Assembly (NCBI GenBank): GCA_023251195.1
Contig: JAHEZG010000209.1
Coordinates: 1-6,924 of the forward strand
DNA: 6,924 nucleotides
Direction: 5' to 3'
DNA from: Chitinophagaceae bacterium
GTDB lineage: Bacteria; Bacteroidota; Bacteroidia; Chitinophagales; UBA10324
Shown: positions 1 to 6,266 of the stretch, one piece after another
Numbering within the stretch: the first letter of the stretch is position 1
How the letters are laid out: each line of letters starts with the position of its first letter
Made by a program: the position numbers and the translations under genes
The notes under the pieces: generated by a model
What the model was told of the DNA's origin: nothing
The model's input: only the letters and a program-made list of their open reading frames with translations
The model's database searches: none

Positions 1-223
1 TCTGGTCGCACTTTATGTCATTGTGATTGGTGAATTGATAAATTAATTTCTTGCTGTCGAAACTCCAGTAAGCTTCTGCATTATCGCCGCCAAAAGTTAA
101 TTGCTTTACATTTTTAAAATGCCTTTCACCGGCAAAAATCAGTGAATCAGACGATGCTGTTGATTGGGCAAAAAGATTATTCGACAGAACAATAAATAGA
201 AATGCTAGCAGGGAATTTTTCAT
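1..223 (-). CDS. Secreted PD40 (TolB-like beta-propeller) protein, 5' part only
   Basis: This minus-strand gene starts at an ATG at 223 and runs off the left edge of the window, so only 74 residues are visible. Residues 1-19 form a signal peptide with a short basic start and a hydrophobic core, ending Phe-Ala before Gln20, a typical Bacteroidota signal peptidase I site. From about residue 36 the sequence HFKNVKQLTFGGDNAEAYWS, followed by FDSKKLIYQ, is a recognisable first blade of the PD40/WD40-like propeller family found in TolB and dipeptidyl-peptidase IV-like proteins. The visible part ends in Cys-Asp-Gln, which fits that family. I infer a periplasmic or surface beta-propeller, but whether a peptidase domain follows cannot be seen. 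It is transcribed divergently from the LamG-like gene at 388, and a TAnnTTTG box lies 9 nt upstream of its ATG. Confidence 0.8.
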   Translation of the reverse strand, partial: MKNSLLAFLFIVLSNNLFAQSTASSDSLIFAGERHFKNVKQLTFGGDNAEAYWSFDSKKLIYQFTNHNDIKCDQ

Positions 224-232
224 ACGGGGCGG

Positions 233-240
233 CAAACCTA
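233..240 (-). promoter_or_regulatory. Putative Bacteroidota -7 element for the PD40 gene
   Basis: Read on the minus strand this is TAGGTTTG, an exact match to the TAnnTTTG -7 consensus of Bacteroidota primary sigma promoters. Nine bases separate it from the ATG at 223, so the transcript leader would be only a few nucleotides. I see no clear TTG -33 element at the expected distance. Confidence 0.45.
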
Positions 241-242
241 AC

Positions 243-258
243 AGAAATTATAATTTCT
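243..258. repeat. Perfect 16-bp palindrome in the divergent control region
   Basis: AGAAATTATAATTTCT equals its own reverse complement over all 16 bases, and the symmetry stops immediately outside. It lies 2 nt upstream of the putative -7 box of the minus-strand gene, between that box and where a -33 element would sit, which is where a repressor dimer could bind. It is AT-rich, so chance is a real alternative. No regulator gene is visible in the window. Confidence 0.35.
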
Positions 259-387
259 AAAAACTGATTTATGCTTTTTGATTATTTCAAAACCAATACT
301 GATGATTTTCTACGAAGAATTACGAATCGCCTTAATTATTTCACACAATATTTTATCTTTTAATTCGATATTCACCAAAACTATTTC

Positions 388-1122
388 ATGAAAATAAAAT
401 CATTTTATGTTTTTGTATTACTTTCAATTCAATTCGTCAATTGTAAAAAAGATAAACCGCTACCAGATATTTCTTCGGGGTTAGTTGCCTTTTTTCCATT
501 GAACGGAAATGCTTATGATTCTGTAAACAATGTTTATGGTATCAACCATTTGGCTACATCAACAACAAACAGAAACAATGTAAACGGAATGGCAATGAAT
601 TTTTCTCGAACAGATTCTTCCTTCATCAATTTCAACGACCACATAAATTATTCGCTGACTTCCGGTGTGTTCACCATTAATTGCTGGGTGAATCCGATTG
701 ATTCAATTGAGACCGGCGCAGTATTAAGTAAACGAAATCCAGGTGGCCCTTTTGAATACAGTTTAGATAATCATTTCAGTCATTCTGTTTTCAATTTTGA
801 TAACTGGCCATACGATGGTAACGGAAGTGTGTATGGCATTGACCCGCTCAAAGCTTCTTCAACTCTGAAATTAAATGAGTGGCACATGATTACTTATATG
901 GCTGATGGTTATTCATTAAAAGTTTATACTGATGGAATTCTGCAAACAGGAATTGATAATTACAATGCAGGAAAAAATTTTAACGATACCGATGCACCGT
1001 TCATGATTGGAGTTGGCGGACCGTGGGGTGTGAATTTTTATTTCAACGGAGCAATTGATGATGTGAAAATTTACAATCGCGTTTTATCAGAAGAGCAAGT
1101 GAAATATTTATTTCAGAAATAA
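388..1122 (+). CDS. LamG/concanavalin A-like lipoprotein
   Basis: The 244-residue protein begins with a lipoprotein signal: a hydrophobic stretch at residues 6-17 and then Phe-Val-Asn-Cys19, followed by Lys-Lys-Asp. Cys19 is the expected lipidated residue. Nearly all the rest is one LamG-like (Laminin_G_3, concanavalin A-like) jelly-roll domain. It opens at residues 31-44 with GLVAFFPLNGNAYD, a typical first strand, and ends at about 220-243 with FNGAIDDVKIYNRVLSEEQV, the hallmark closing strands. Such domains bind carbohydrate or act as surface adhesion modules; here no catalytic domain accompanies it, so the ligand is unknown. The ATG at 388 is the only sensible start because it precedes the signal peptide. 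A TATCTTTT sequence at 354-361 is a 7/8 match to the -7 box. I see no clear terminator after the gene. Confidence 0.8.
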   Translation: MKIKSFYVFVLLSIQFVNCKKDKPLPDISSGLVAFFPLNGNAYDSVNNVYGINHLATSTTNRNNVNGMAMNFSRTDSSFINFNDHINYSLTSGVFTINCWVNPIDSIETGAVLSKRNPGGPFEYSLDNHFSHSVFNFDNWPYDGNGSVYGIDPLKASSTLKLNEWHMITYMADGYSLKVYTDGILQTGIDNYNAGKNFNDTDAPFMIGVGGPWGVNFYFNGAIDDVKIYNRVLSEEQVKYLFQK

Positions 1123-1193
1123 TTTTTATTCTATCAAATATTTTTTCGTTAGTAAATAATTTAATTCAAATAAAACATCGAAAGTGAATTCTA

Positions 1194-1201
1194 TACTTTT
1201 G
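1194..1201 (+). promoter_or_regulatory. Putative -7 element abutting the TPR gene start
   Basis: TACTTTTG matches TAnnTTTG exactly and ends 5 nt before the ATG at 1207. If it is the -7 box, transcription would begin at or within a base or two of the start codon, giving a leaderless or nearly leaderless mRNA. No TTG is present 17-23 nt upstream, which lowers confidence. Confidence 0.4.
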
Positions 1202-1206
1202 TCGCA

Positions 1207-2283
1207 ATGCTAAAACACATTTCATTTTTTCTTTGCCTCACTACTGGAATTTATTTCTCCGTTCATTTTTCTTCGTGCAGTTGTAATCATTCCGTTGACC
1301 CGCATGAAGACAGTTTAACCGCAGTTGTTCAAGGCAACAGACAGTTGATGGACTTAACAGTTCAGATTAGTGATAACCCGAAGAATGCAGATTTATATTA
1401 TCAGCGCAGTAAAGCATTTGTACAAATTGACAGTTTAAGATTTGCATATGATGATATTGAAAAAGCCATTGAGTTGGATTCAACTAATGTGAAGTATCAT
1501 TTCCTACTGACTGATATTTTTTTACAAGGCAGTTATGCCGAAGGAGCAATTGGCGAATTGCAAACCATTATAAAATTGCAACCCGATAATTTTATTGCCC
1601 GAGCTAAATTGGCGAAAGTTTATCTGTTTGTAAAAGACCACCAGAGTTCGTTAGCTCAAATTGAAGAGTTGTTAAAAACAAATGAAAATAATCCCGATGC
1701 CTATTTTTTAATGGGAATGAATTACAAAGAATTAAAAGATACCATGCGCGCCATTGCTGCTTTTCAAAAATGTGTGCAGTACAAACAGGATTTTTATGAT
1801 GCGTTTATGCAACTCGGTTTATTGCACTCAGCACAAAACAAAAATCTCGCTCCTTCATATTTTGATAATGCAATCCGTTTAGATAGCAGCAAAACCGAAG
1901 CGTGGTATGCCAAAGCAAAATATTATCAGGACAAAGCAGATGATGCGGATAAATTGAAAAATAATCAGGAAGCAAAAACAAATTACGAAGCAGCGAAAAA
2001 AACTTACCGCGAATTGATAGTTAAAAATCCGCAGTACGAGTTCGCCTATTTTAATCTCGGATTTATTTATTTACAACAGGATTCAATTGATAAAGCATTG
2101 CGGCATTTTGATTTAGCCACAAAAGTTTCTCCGCAGTATGCTGAAGCCTATTATTACAGAGGTTTGTGCGAGTTAATGAAAGGGCAAAAAGACCAGGCAG
2201 CAGTTGATTTCCAACAAACATTAAATCTTAAACCTGATTACTCAGCCGCACAGGATGAATTGGATAAGTTGGATAAGAAATAG
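1207..2283 (+). CDS. Lipoprotein with eight tetratricopeptide repeats
   Basis: The 358-residue protein starts with a hydrophobic segment (about residues 5-21) and Phe-Ser-Ser-Cys24, a plausible lipobox; a second cysteine is at 26. From residue 61 to 345 it is built from 34-residue tetratricopeptide repeats, at roughly 61-94, 95-128, 129-162, 163-196, 197-229, 230-277, 278-311 and 312-345. They show the usual pattern of an aromatic or Leu in helix A, Ala at position 20 and Pro near the repeat end, for example IIKLQPDN and TLNLKPDY. The sixth repeat carries a lysine- and alanine-rich insertion of about 14 residues (around 243-258) that lengthens its helices. The family provides protein-protein docking, and Bacteroidota have many such envelope TPR lipoproteins. 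No enzymatic motif is visible and the partner is unknown. It appears to be transcribed alone, with promoter-like boxes before it and before the next gene. Confidence 0.85.
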   Translation: MLKHISFFLCLTTGIYFSVHFSSCSCNHSVDPHEDSLTAVVQGNRQLMDLTVQISDNPKNADLYYQRSKAFVQIDSLRFAYDDIEKAIELDSTNVKYHFLLTDIFLQGSYAEGAIGELQTIIKLQPDNFIARAKLAKVYLFVKDHQSSLAQIEELLKTNENNPDAYFLMGMNYKELKDTMRAIAAFQKCVQYKQDFYDAFMQLGLLHSAQNKNLAPSYFDNAIRLDSSKTEAWYAKAKYYQDKADDADKLKNNQEAKTNYEAAKKTYRELIVKNPQYEFAYFNLGFIYLQQDSIDKALRHFDLATKVSPQYAEAYYYRGLCELMKGQKDQAAVDFQQTLNLKPDYSAAQDELDKLDKK

Positions 2284-2294
2284 ACTTTATATCT

Positions 2295-2322
2295 TTTGCA
2301 AACAATTATCTTATTAAATTTG
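2295..2322 (+). promoter_or_regulatory. Putative promoter of the MNT/HEPN pair
   Basis: TAAATTTG at 2315-2322 matches the TAnnTTTG -7 consensus exactly, and TTTG at 2295-2298 can serve as the -33 element, with 16 nt between them (slightly short of the usual 17-23). Only 4 nt separate the box from the ATG at 2327, so the message would be leaderless. This supports independent transcription of the two-gene module. Confidence 0.45.
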
Positions 2323-2326
2323 AGTA

Positions 2327-2641
2327 ATGATTTCTCAGAATAAAATATCGGAGGTAGTAAATAAAATTGTTTCGGATTATCAACCTGAAAAAATTATGCT
2401 TTTTGGCTCTTATCAAAATGGAATTCCTGATGATGAAAGCGATTTGGATTTGCTCATTATTAAGCAGACTGACTTACGAAAATTTGAAAGAGCAACTGAA
2501 GTAAAAAAAATATTTGATTCTTATCCGTGTCCAATGGACATAGTTGTTTTTACTCCTGATGAATTTGAACACTCAAAAAGCATTTTGAATACACTTGCTT
2601 ATATCGTCGAGAAAAATCATCGGGTGCTGTATGCAAAGTAA
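2327..2641 (+). CDS. Minimal nucleotidyltransferase (MNT), MntA-like antitoxin candidate
   Basis: This 104-residue protein has the size and motifs of a stand-alone minimal nucleotidyltransferase of the polymerase-beta superfamily. The signature GSX10DXD is complete: Gly27-Ser28, ten residues, then Asp39-Leu40-Asp41, preceded by the hydrophobic strand IMLF. A third acidic residue is in place at Asp71 in the strand MDIVVF. The metal- and nucleotide-binding site therefore looks intact. In known MNT/HEPN toxin-antitoxin modules (such as MntA-HepT) the MNT partner neutralises the HEPN toxin by AMPylating it. A HEPN gene overlaps its 3' end by 11 nt, so co-translation is likely. The antitoxin role is inference from family and gene order; the substrate cannot be read from sequence. 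The ATG at 2327 gives the expected N-terminal helix. Confidence 0.85.
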   Translation: MISQNKISEVVNKIVSDYQPEKIMLFGSYQNGIPDDESDLDLLIIKQTDLRKFERATEVKKIFDSYPCPMDIVVFTPDEFEHSKSILNTLAYIVEKNHRVLYAK

Positions 2642-3026
2642 TTATCTCGATTGGGTGAAAAAAGCCGAGGAAGATTATCTTGTTATAAAAGCAATTATAA
2701 AATCAGACTACAATCCTGTGAGCGGAATTTTATTTCATGCGCAACAATGCGCTGAAAAATATCTGAAAGCATACCTTTCATTTAAAGGAAAAGAGATTGC
2801 TAAAATTCATGATTTGGTTTCTCTTCATCAATTTTGTTTTGAAATTGATTCTACTTTTTCAATTATTAAAAACGATTTGATTTATTTAGATGGTTTTGCA
2901 GTTGCTCCAAGGTACCCTGATGAATTTGCTGAATATGAAATTTCAGATGCTATAACAGCAATTGAATGTTGTAATCGTTCGAGAGAAATTTGCAGAAGAT
3001 TATTAAATCTTAAAATTAATTCTTGA
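2631..3026 (+). CDS. HEPN-domain protein, partner of the MNT gene
   Basis: I chose ATG 2631 rather than the in-frame TTG at 2595 because it overlaps the MNT stop by only 11 nt and yields the canonical HEPN start (Trp8, then Ala12 and Asp15). The resulting 131-residue protein is all-helical and covers one HEPN domain of the PF05168 type: helix 2 with FHAQQCAEKYLKAYL (35-49), His60-Asp61-Leu62, and Ala-Pro-Arg94-Tyr95-Pro96-Asp near the C-terminal helices. HEPN proteins coded next to MNT genes often act as RNase toxins. However, the Arg-X4-6-His RNase motif is absent: no histidine follows any of the C-terminal arginines. It may be a non-nuclease HEPN that forms a complex with the MNT protein, or use different residues. 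Its stop lies 87 nt before thrS, so read-through into thrS is possible. Confidence 0.85.
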   Translation: MQSNYLDWVKKAEEDYLVIKAIIKSDYNPVSGILFHAQQCAEKYLKAYLSFKGKEIAKIHDLVSLHQFCFEIDSTFSIIKNDLIYLDGFAVAPRYPDEFAEYEISDAITAIECCNRSREICRRLLNLKINS

Positions 3027-3054
3027 TTTTGTTCATTAATACATTGTGCGAATC

Positions 3055-3085
3055 TTGAATCTTGCCGTTCCAACCATTTTATTTG
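3055..3085 (+). promoter_or_regulatory. Weak candidate promoter for thrS-infC
   Basis: TTG at 3055-3057 and TTTATTTG at 3078-3085 (7 of 8 matches to TAnnTTTG) are 20 nt apart, the right spacing for a Bacteroidota promoter. Transcription would start near 3090, giving a leader of about 24 nt before the thrS ATG. The -33 part lies within a tandem GAATCTT GAATCTT repeat (3050-3063). The match is imperfect, and thrS might instead be read from the upstream promoter. Confidence 0.25.
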
Positions 3086-3113
3086 CACCCGAAAATCTGA
3101 CTGACAAACACTG

Positions 3114-5042
3114 ATGATAAAAATTACATTTCCCGATGGAGCGCAACGGGAGTATCCGAAAGGAACAAGCGCTTTAGATATTGCAAAAAGTATAAGCGAA
3201 GGATTAGCACGAAGAATATTGGCTGCAAAGGTCAATGACGAAGTGCGCGATTTACTTCGACCCATTAATGAAGATGCAACATTAAATTTTTTAGCGTGGG
3301 ACGATAAGGAAGGCAAGAGCACCTTCTGGCACAGTAGTGCACACTTGTTTGCCGAAGCATTGGAATCCATGTTTCCGGGAGCAAAATTCGGAATAGGTCC
3401 TGCCATTGACAATGGATTTTATTACGATGTTGATTTAGGCGGATCAGCTTTAACACATGAAGATTTGATTGTGCTGGAGAAAAAAATGAGTGAACTCGCC
3501 GCTGCAAATTCAACATACAATCGTACTGAAGTATCAAAAGCTGATGCGTTGAAATATTTTACTGAGAAGGGTGATGAATACAAATTGGAACTCATCAGTA
3601 ATTTGAATGATGGCGAAATAACTTTTTATCAGCAGGGAAATTTTACTGACCTGTGTCGTGGTCCGCACTTGCCGAATACATCCTTTATCAAAGCAATTAA
3701 GTTAACAAACATTGCAGGTGCATACTGGCGTGGCGATTCGAACAACAAGCAAATGACACGCGTGTATGGAATCACTTTTCCAAAACAAAAAGAATTAGAT
3801 GAATACCTCGCCATGGTGGAAGAAGCCCGCAAGCGCGACCACCGCAAGATTGGAAAGGAGATGGAGATATTCACTTTCGACGACGACATCGGACAAGGTT
3901 TACCATTGTGGATGCCTAACGGCGGAGCCATGATTGAAGAGTTGGAAAAACTGGCGAAGACCACCGAATTCCGAGGTGGATATTCACGAGTAAAATCCCC
4001 GCACATCGCAAAAGAAAATTTGTATCTCACTTCAGGTCACTTGCCATACTATGCTGAAAGCATGTTTCCTCCAATGGAAATTGAAGGAACAAAATATTAT
4101 TTAAAGGCTATGAATTGTCCGCATCACCACAAAATATTTTCTGCTTCACCAAAAAGCTATAAAGATTTACCCATCCGTTTTGCCGAATATGGAACCTGTT
4201 ATCGCTACGAACAATCAGGTGAATTATTTGGTCTCATGCGTGTGCGCAGTATGAACATGAACGATGCACACATCTACTGCACCGAAGAACAATTTGAATC
4301 AGAGTTTCGCGCAGTGAATGAAATGTATCTGAAGTATTTTAAAATTTTTGGCATTGATAAATACATCATGCGATTCAGCACGCACGACCCTGCAAAGCGT
4401 GGAAAAAAATATTTAGACATGCCGGAGTTGTGGAAGAAAACCGAAGACATGGTTCGTCGCGTTTTAATTTCTTCCAACATTCCGTACATCGAAGTGAGCG
4501 ACGAAGCAGCTTTCTACGGGCCAAAAATTGATGTTCAGATTTACAGCGCGATAGGAAGAGAATTTACTCTCGCAACAAACCAGGTTGACTTCGGACAACC
4601 TGCACGATTTGGTTTAACATTTCAGAATAAACACAACCAACCCGAAACACCAATCTGCATTCACCGAGCGCCACTTGGCACACACGAGCGCTTCATTGGA
4701 TTTTTGATTGAACACTATGCAGGAAAATTTCCAATGTGGCTTTCGCCCTTGCAGGTAACAGTTCTTCCGGTTGGTGAAAAATTTATTCCGTATGCTGAAA
4801 TCGTGAAAGAGAAATTAAAAAATGCTGATATTCGCGTCACCGTTGATGAGCGCAATGAGAAGATTGGAAAAAAAATCCGCGATGCTGAAATAAAGAAAGT
4901 ACCTTGCATGCTTGTAGTTGGCGAAAAAGAAGAAGCCAACCACCAAATAAGTTTCAGAAAACAAGGCGCAGGCGATCAGGGAACAATGGGCATTGACCAG
5001 TTCATATCGTTTGCAAAAGAAGAAATAGAAAATTACCGTTAA
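3114..5042 (+). CDS. thrS: Threonyl-tRNA synthetase
   Basis: This cytoplasmic enzyme activates threonine with ATP and loads it on tRNA-Thr. The 642-residue protein is full length, the same as the E. coli enzyme. Residues 1-62 form the TGS domain. The second-additional-domain editing site follows, with His73-Ser-Ser-Ala-His77 and Cys181/His185, so clearance of mischarged Ser-tRNA should be intact. The class II catalytic core (about 245-540) contains Cys335, His386 and His517, matching the three zinc ligands that recognise the threonine hydroxyl. It also has the motif 2 arginine Arg364 (TCYRYEQSGE) and the motif 3 arginine Arg526 (LGTHERFIGF). The anticodon-binding domain occupies about 545-642. 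No Shine-Dalgarno sequence precedes the ATG at 3114, as is usual in Bacteroidota. infC begins 17 nt after the stop, so the two genes are almost certainly co-transcribed. No tRNA-like operator stem is evident in the short leader. Confidence 0.97.
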   Translation: MIKITFPDGAQREYPKGTSALDIAKSISEGLARRILAAKVNDEVRDLLRPINEDATLNFLAWDDKEGKSTFWHSSAHLFAEALESMFPGAKFGIGPAIDNGFYYDVDLGGSALTHEDLIVLEKKMSELAAANSTYNRTEVSKADALKYFTEKGDEYKLELISNLNDGEITFYQQGNFTDLCRGPHLPNTSFIKAIKLTNIAGAYWRGDSNNKQMTRVYGITFPKQKELDEYLAMVEEARKRDHRKIGKEMEIFTFDDDIGQGLPLWMPNGGAMIEELEKLAKTTEFRGGYSRVKSPHIAKENLYLTSGHLPYYAESMFPPMEIEGTKYYLKAMNCPHHHKIFSASPKSYKDLPIRFAEYGTCYRYEQSGELFGLMRVRSMNMNDAHIYCTEEQFESEFRAVNEMYLKYFKIFGIDKYIMRFSTHDPAKRGKKYLDMPELWKKTEDMVRRVLISSNIPYIEVSDEAAFYGPKIDVQIYSAIGREFTLATNQVDFGQPARFGLTFQNKHNQPETPICIHRAPLGTHERFIGFLIEHYAGKFPMWLSPLQVTVLPVGEKFIPYAEIVKEKLKNADIRVTVDERNEKIGKKIRDAEIKKVPCMLVVGEKEEANHQISFRKQGAGDQGTMGIDQFISFAKEEIENYR

Positions 5043-5059
5043 ACCTAAAATCAAATACC

Positions 5060-5623
5060 ATAGCACAGCCTTACTACCGTCCTCAGCCGTTCCAGAGAAA
5101 GAAAGCCAGAGAACATCGTATCAACGAAGAAATCACCGCGCAAAAAGTCAGAGTCAGCGGCGAAAATATTGAAGCAGGTGTGTACGACACCCGCGATGCC
5201 ATTAAGATGGCGAAAGATTTAGAAATAGATCTGGTTGAAATTACACCCGGCGCCGATCCTCCCGTTTGCCGCATCATTGACTACAGCAAGTTTCTGTACG
5301 AGAAGAAGCGCAAGGAAAAGGAAATGAAATCGAAGCAGACAAAAAATGTGATGAAGGAAATTCACTTCACACCCAACACGGACGATCACGATTTCGAATT
5401 CAAAACCAAGCACGCCGAAAAATTTTTAGCAGAAGGAGCAAAGGTGAAAGCCTATGTGCAGTTCCGCGGCCGTAGCATTGTGTTCAAAGATCGCGGCGAA
5501 CTCTTGCTTTTAAAATTCATTGAGCGCTTGGTTGAATCCGGTTCAGTAGAAGCACTACCAAAACTCGAAGGCAACCGCATGCACATCATTATCAACCCGA
5601 AGGGGGCGAAGAAAAAAGCATAG
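5060..5623 (+). CDS. infC: Translation initiation factor IF-3 with an AUA start codon
   Basis: IF-3 binds the 30S subunit, keeps it apart from 50S and rejects initiation at wrong codons or with wrong tRNA. The frame encodes the full two-domain protein: the N-terminal domain from HRINEEI (residues 19-25) to about 88, a lysine-rich linker, and the C-terminal domain from EIHFTP (100-105) to IIINPKG (176-182). The first canonical start in frame is GTG 5180, which is residue 41 (GVYDTRDAI) and would delete half of the N-terminal domain. Upstream, the frame is open back to a TGA at 4994 but has no ATG, GTG or TTG. ATA at 5060, followed by AQPYYRPQPFQRKKAREHR, gives a normal 187-residue IF-3 and lies 17 nt after the thrS stop. 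E. coli infC likewise uses a rare start (AUU), which IF-3 itself discriminates against, so autoregulation is expected here. An ATC at 5006 lies inside thrS and is less likely. Confidence 0.93.
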   Translation: MAQPYYRPQPFQRKKAREHRINEEITAQKVRVSGENIEAGVYDTRDAIKMAKDLEIDLVEITPGADPPVCRIIDYSKFLYEKKRKEKEMKSKQTKNVMKEIHFTPNTDDHDFEFKTKHAEKFLAEGAKVKAYVQFRGRSIVFKDRGELLLLKFIERLVESGSVEALPKLEGNRMHIIINPKGAKKKA

Positions 5624-5645
5624 TTGAAAAAATAAAATCATTACC

Positions 5646-5679
5646 AACCCTGAATCAAATTCTGATTCAGGGTTTTTTT
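5646..5679 (+). terminator. Rho-independent terminator after infC
   Basis: A perfect 12-bp stem (5646-5657 with 5663-5674, core AACCCTGAATC/GATTCAGGGTT) encloses a 5-nt loop and merges into a run of seven T (5673-5679). It starts 22 nt after the infC stop and is the clearest terminator in the window. It ends the thrS-infC transcript before any rpmI or rplT gene. Confidence 0.9.
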
Positions 5680-5762
5680 ATTTGAAGATGTAAGCAATCA
5701 GAATTTTGAATTCAGAATTTATGGTGAAGCTCCTTATATTGCATCAGTAAAAATTTTATCCA

Positions 5763-6266
5763 ATGAAGAAATTAACTGCCTTAAGTGCTTTTATTCTGAC
5801 TGTAACTGCTGTATCAGTTTCATTATTTTATTCATCCTGTAAAAAAGATGCCTGCAAAGAAGTGCTTTGCCTGAATGGAGGTACTTGTAATGATGGAACC
5901 TGTTCTTGCCTATCCGGTTTCACTGGAACAGATTGCAGCGTGGTCAATCACACTACAACGCCACCACCTCCTGCTGCTAAGAAAACATACAAAGTCACTT
6001 ACGAGATCGGATGCACCGATTGCCAGGTGATTTATTACAGCGATTCCATGCAAACACAAGCAGTGGAAGACCATCAGAACAGTAGTTGGACCTATACTTT
6101 TTATGGAAAGAAAGGTCAGGAGGTTTTACTTTTTGCCTACAACACTTCGTCGCAGGCGCAAGGTGTTACTGCCACCATAAAACTGAACGATACTACTACG
6201 CTTACTTCTTATACTAATTACTGTCCGATATCTGGATATTCCTTTGTGGTGGATACGCTTCAATAA
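5763..6266 (+). CDS. EGF-module lipoprotein of unknown function
   Basis: The 167-residue protein has a long hydrophobic signal (residues 5-22) and the lipobox Tyr-Ser-Ser-Cys26, followed by Lys-Lys-Asp, so it is probably a lipoprotein. Residues 31-58 form one complete EGF-like module with six cysteines at 31, 36, 42, 47, 49 and 58 (spacing 4-5-4-1-8) and the classic GGTC and GFTGTDC turns. A Thr/Pro-rich linker (63-72) leads to a beta-rich domain of about 90 residues (74-166). This has Cys84-Thr-Asp-Cys87 and a late Cys154; its VTYEI, VIYYSD and ATIKLND strands faintly recall MmpS-like beta-sandwiches, which is a guess. No enzyme motif is visible; adhesion or surface binding is a reasonable inference. 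It follows the infC terminator and must have its own promoter. TATATTG at 5735-5741 is only a partial -7 match. The stop overlaps the orphan sorting-domain frame. Confidence 0.8.
   Translation: MKKLTALSAFILTVTAVSVSLFYSSCKKDACKEVLCLNGGTCNDGTCSCLSGFTGTDCSVVNHTTTPPPPAAKKTYKVTYEIGCTDCQVIYYSDSMQTQAVEDHQNSSWTYTFYGKKGQEVLLFAYNTSSQAQGVTATIKLNDTTTLTSYTNYCPISGYSFVVDTLQ

Noticed and set aside
1106..1130. TTATTT-CAG-AAATAA hairpin followed by T-rich sequence at the end of the LamG-like gene
   Set aside because: The stem is only six A-T pairs and spans the stop codon, which is too weak to call a terminator.
2595..2630. Extended HEPN start at TTG 2595
   Set aside because: It would add 12 residues outside the HEPN domain and overlap the MNT gene by 47 nt; ATG 2631 gives the usual family N-terminus with an 11-nt overlap.
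2882..3412. Minus-strand open frame across the HEPN end and thrS start
   Set aside because: It is antisense to two well-supported genes and encodes nothing recognisable, so it is a shadow frame.
5180..5182. GTG 5180 as the infC start
   Set aside because: It falls in the middle of the conserved IF-3 N-terminal domain; the frame upstream encodes the conserved HRINEEI region.
5698..5722. AATCAGAATTTTGAATTCAGAATTT, containing a repeated TCAGAATTT, which could pair with part of the terminator
   Set aside because: Pairing with 5654-5667 requires a bulge and is AT-rich; the terminator stem itself is perfect and far stronger, so an attenuator is not supported.
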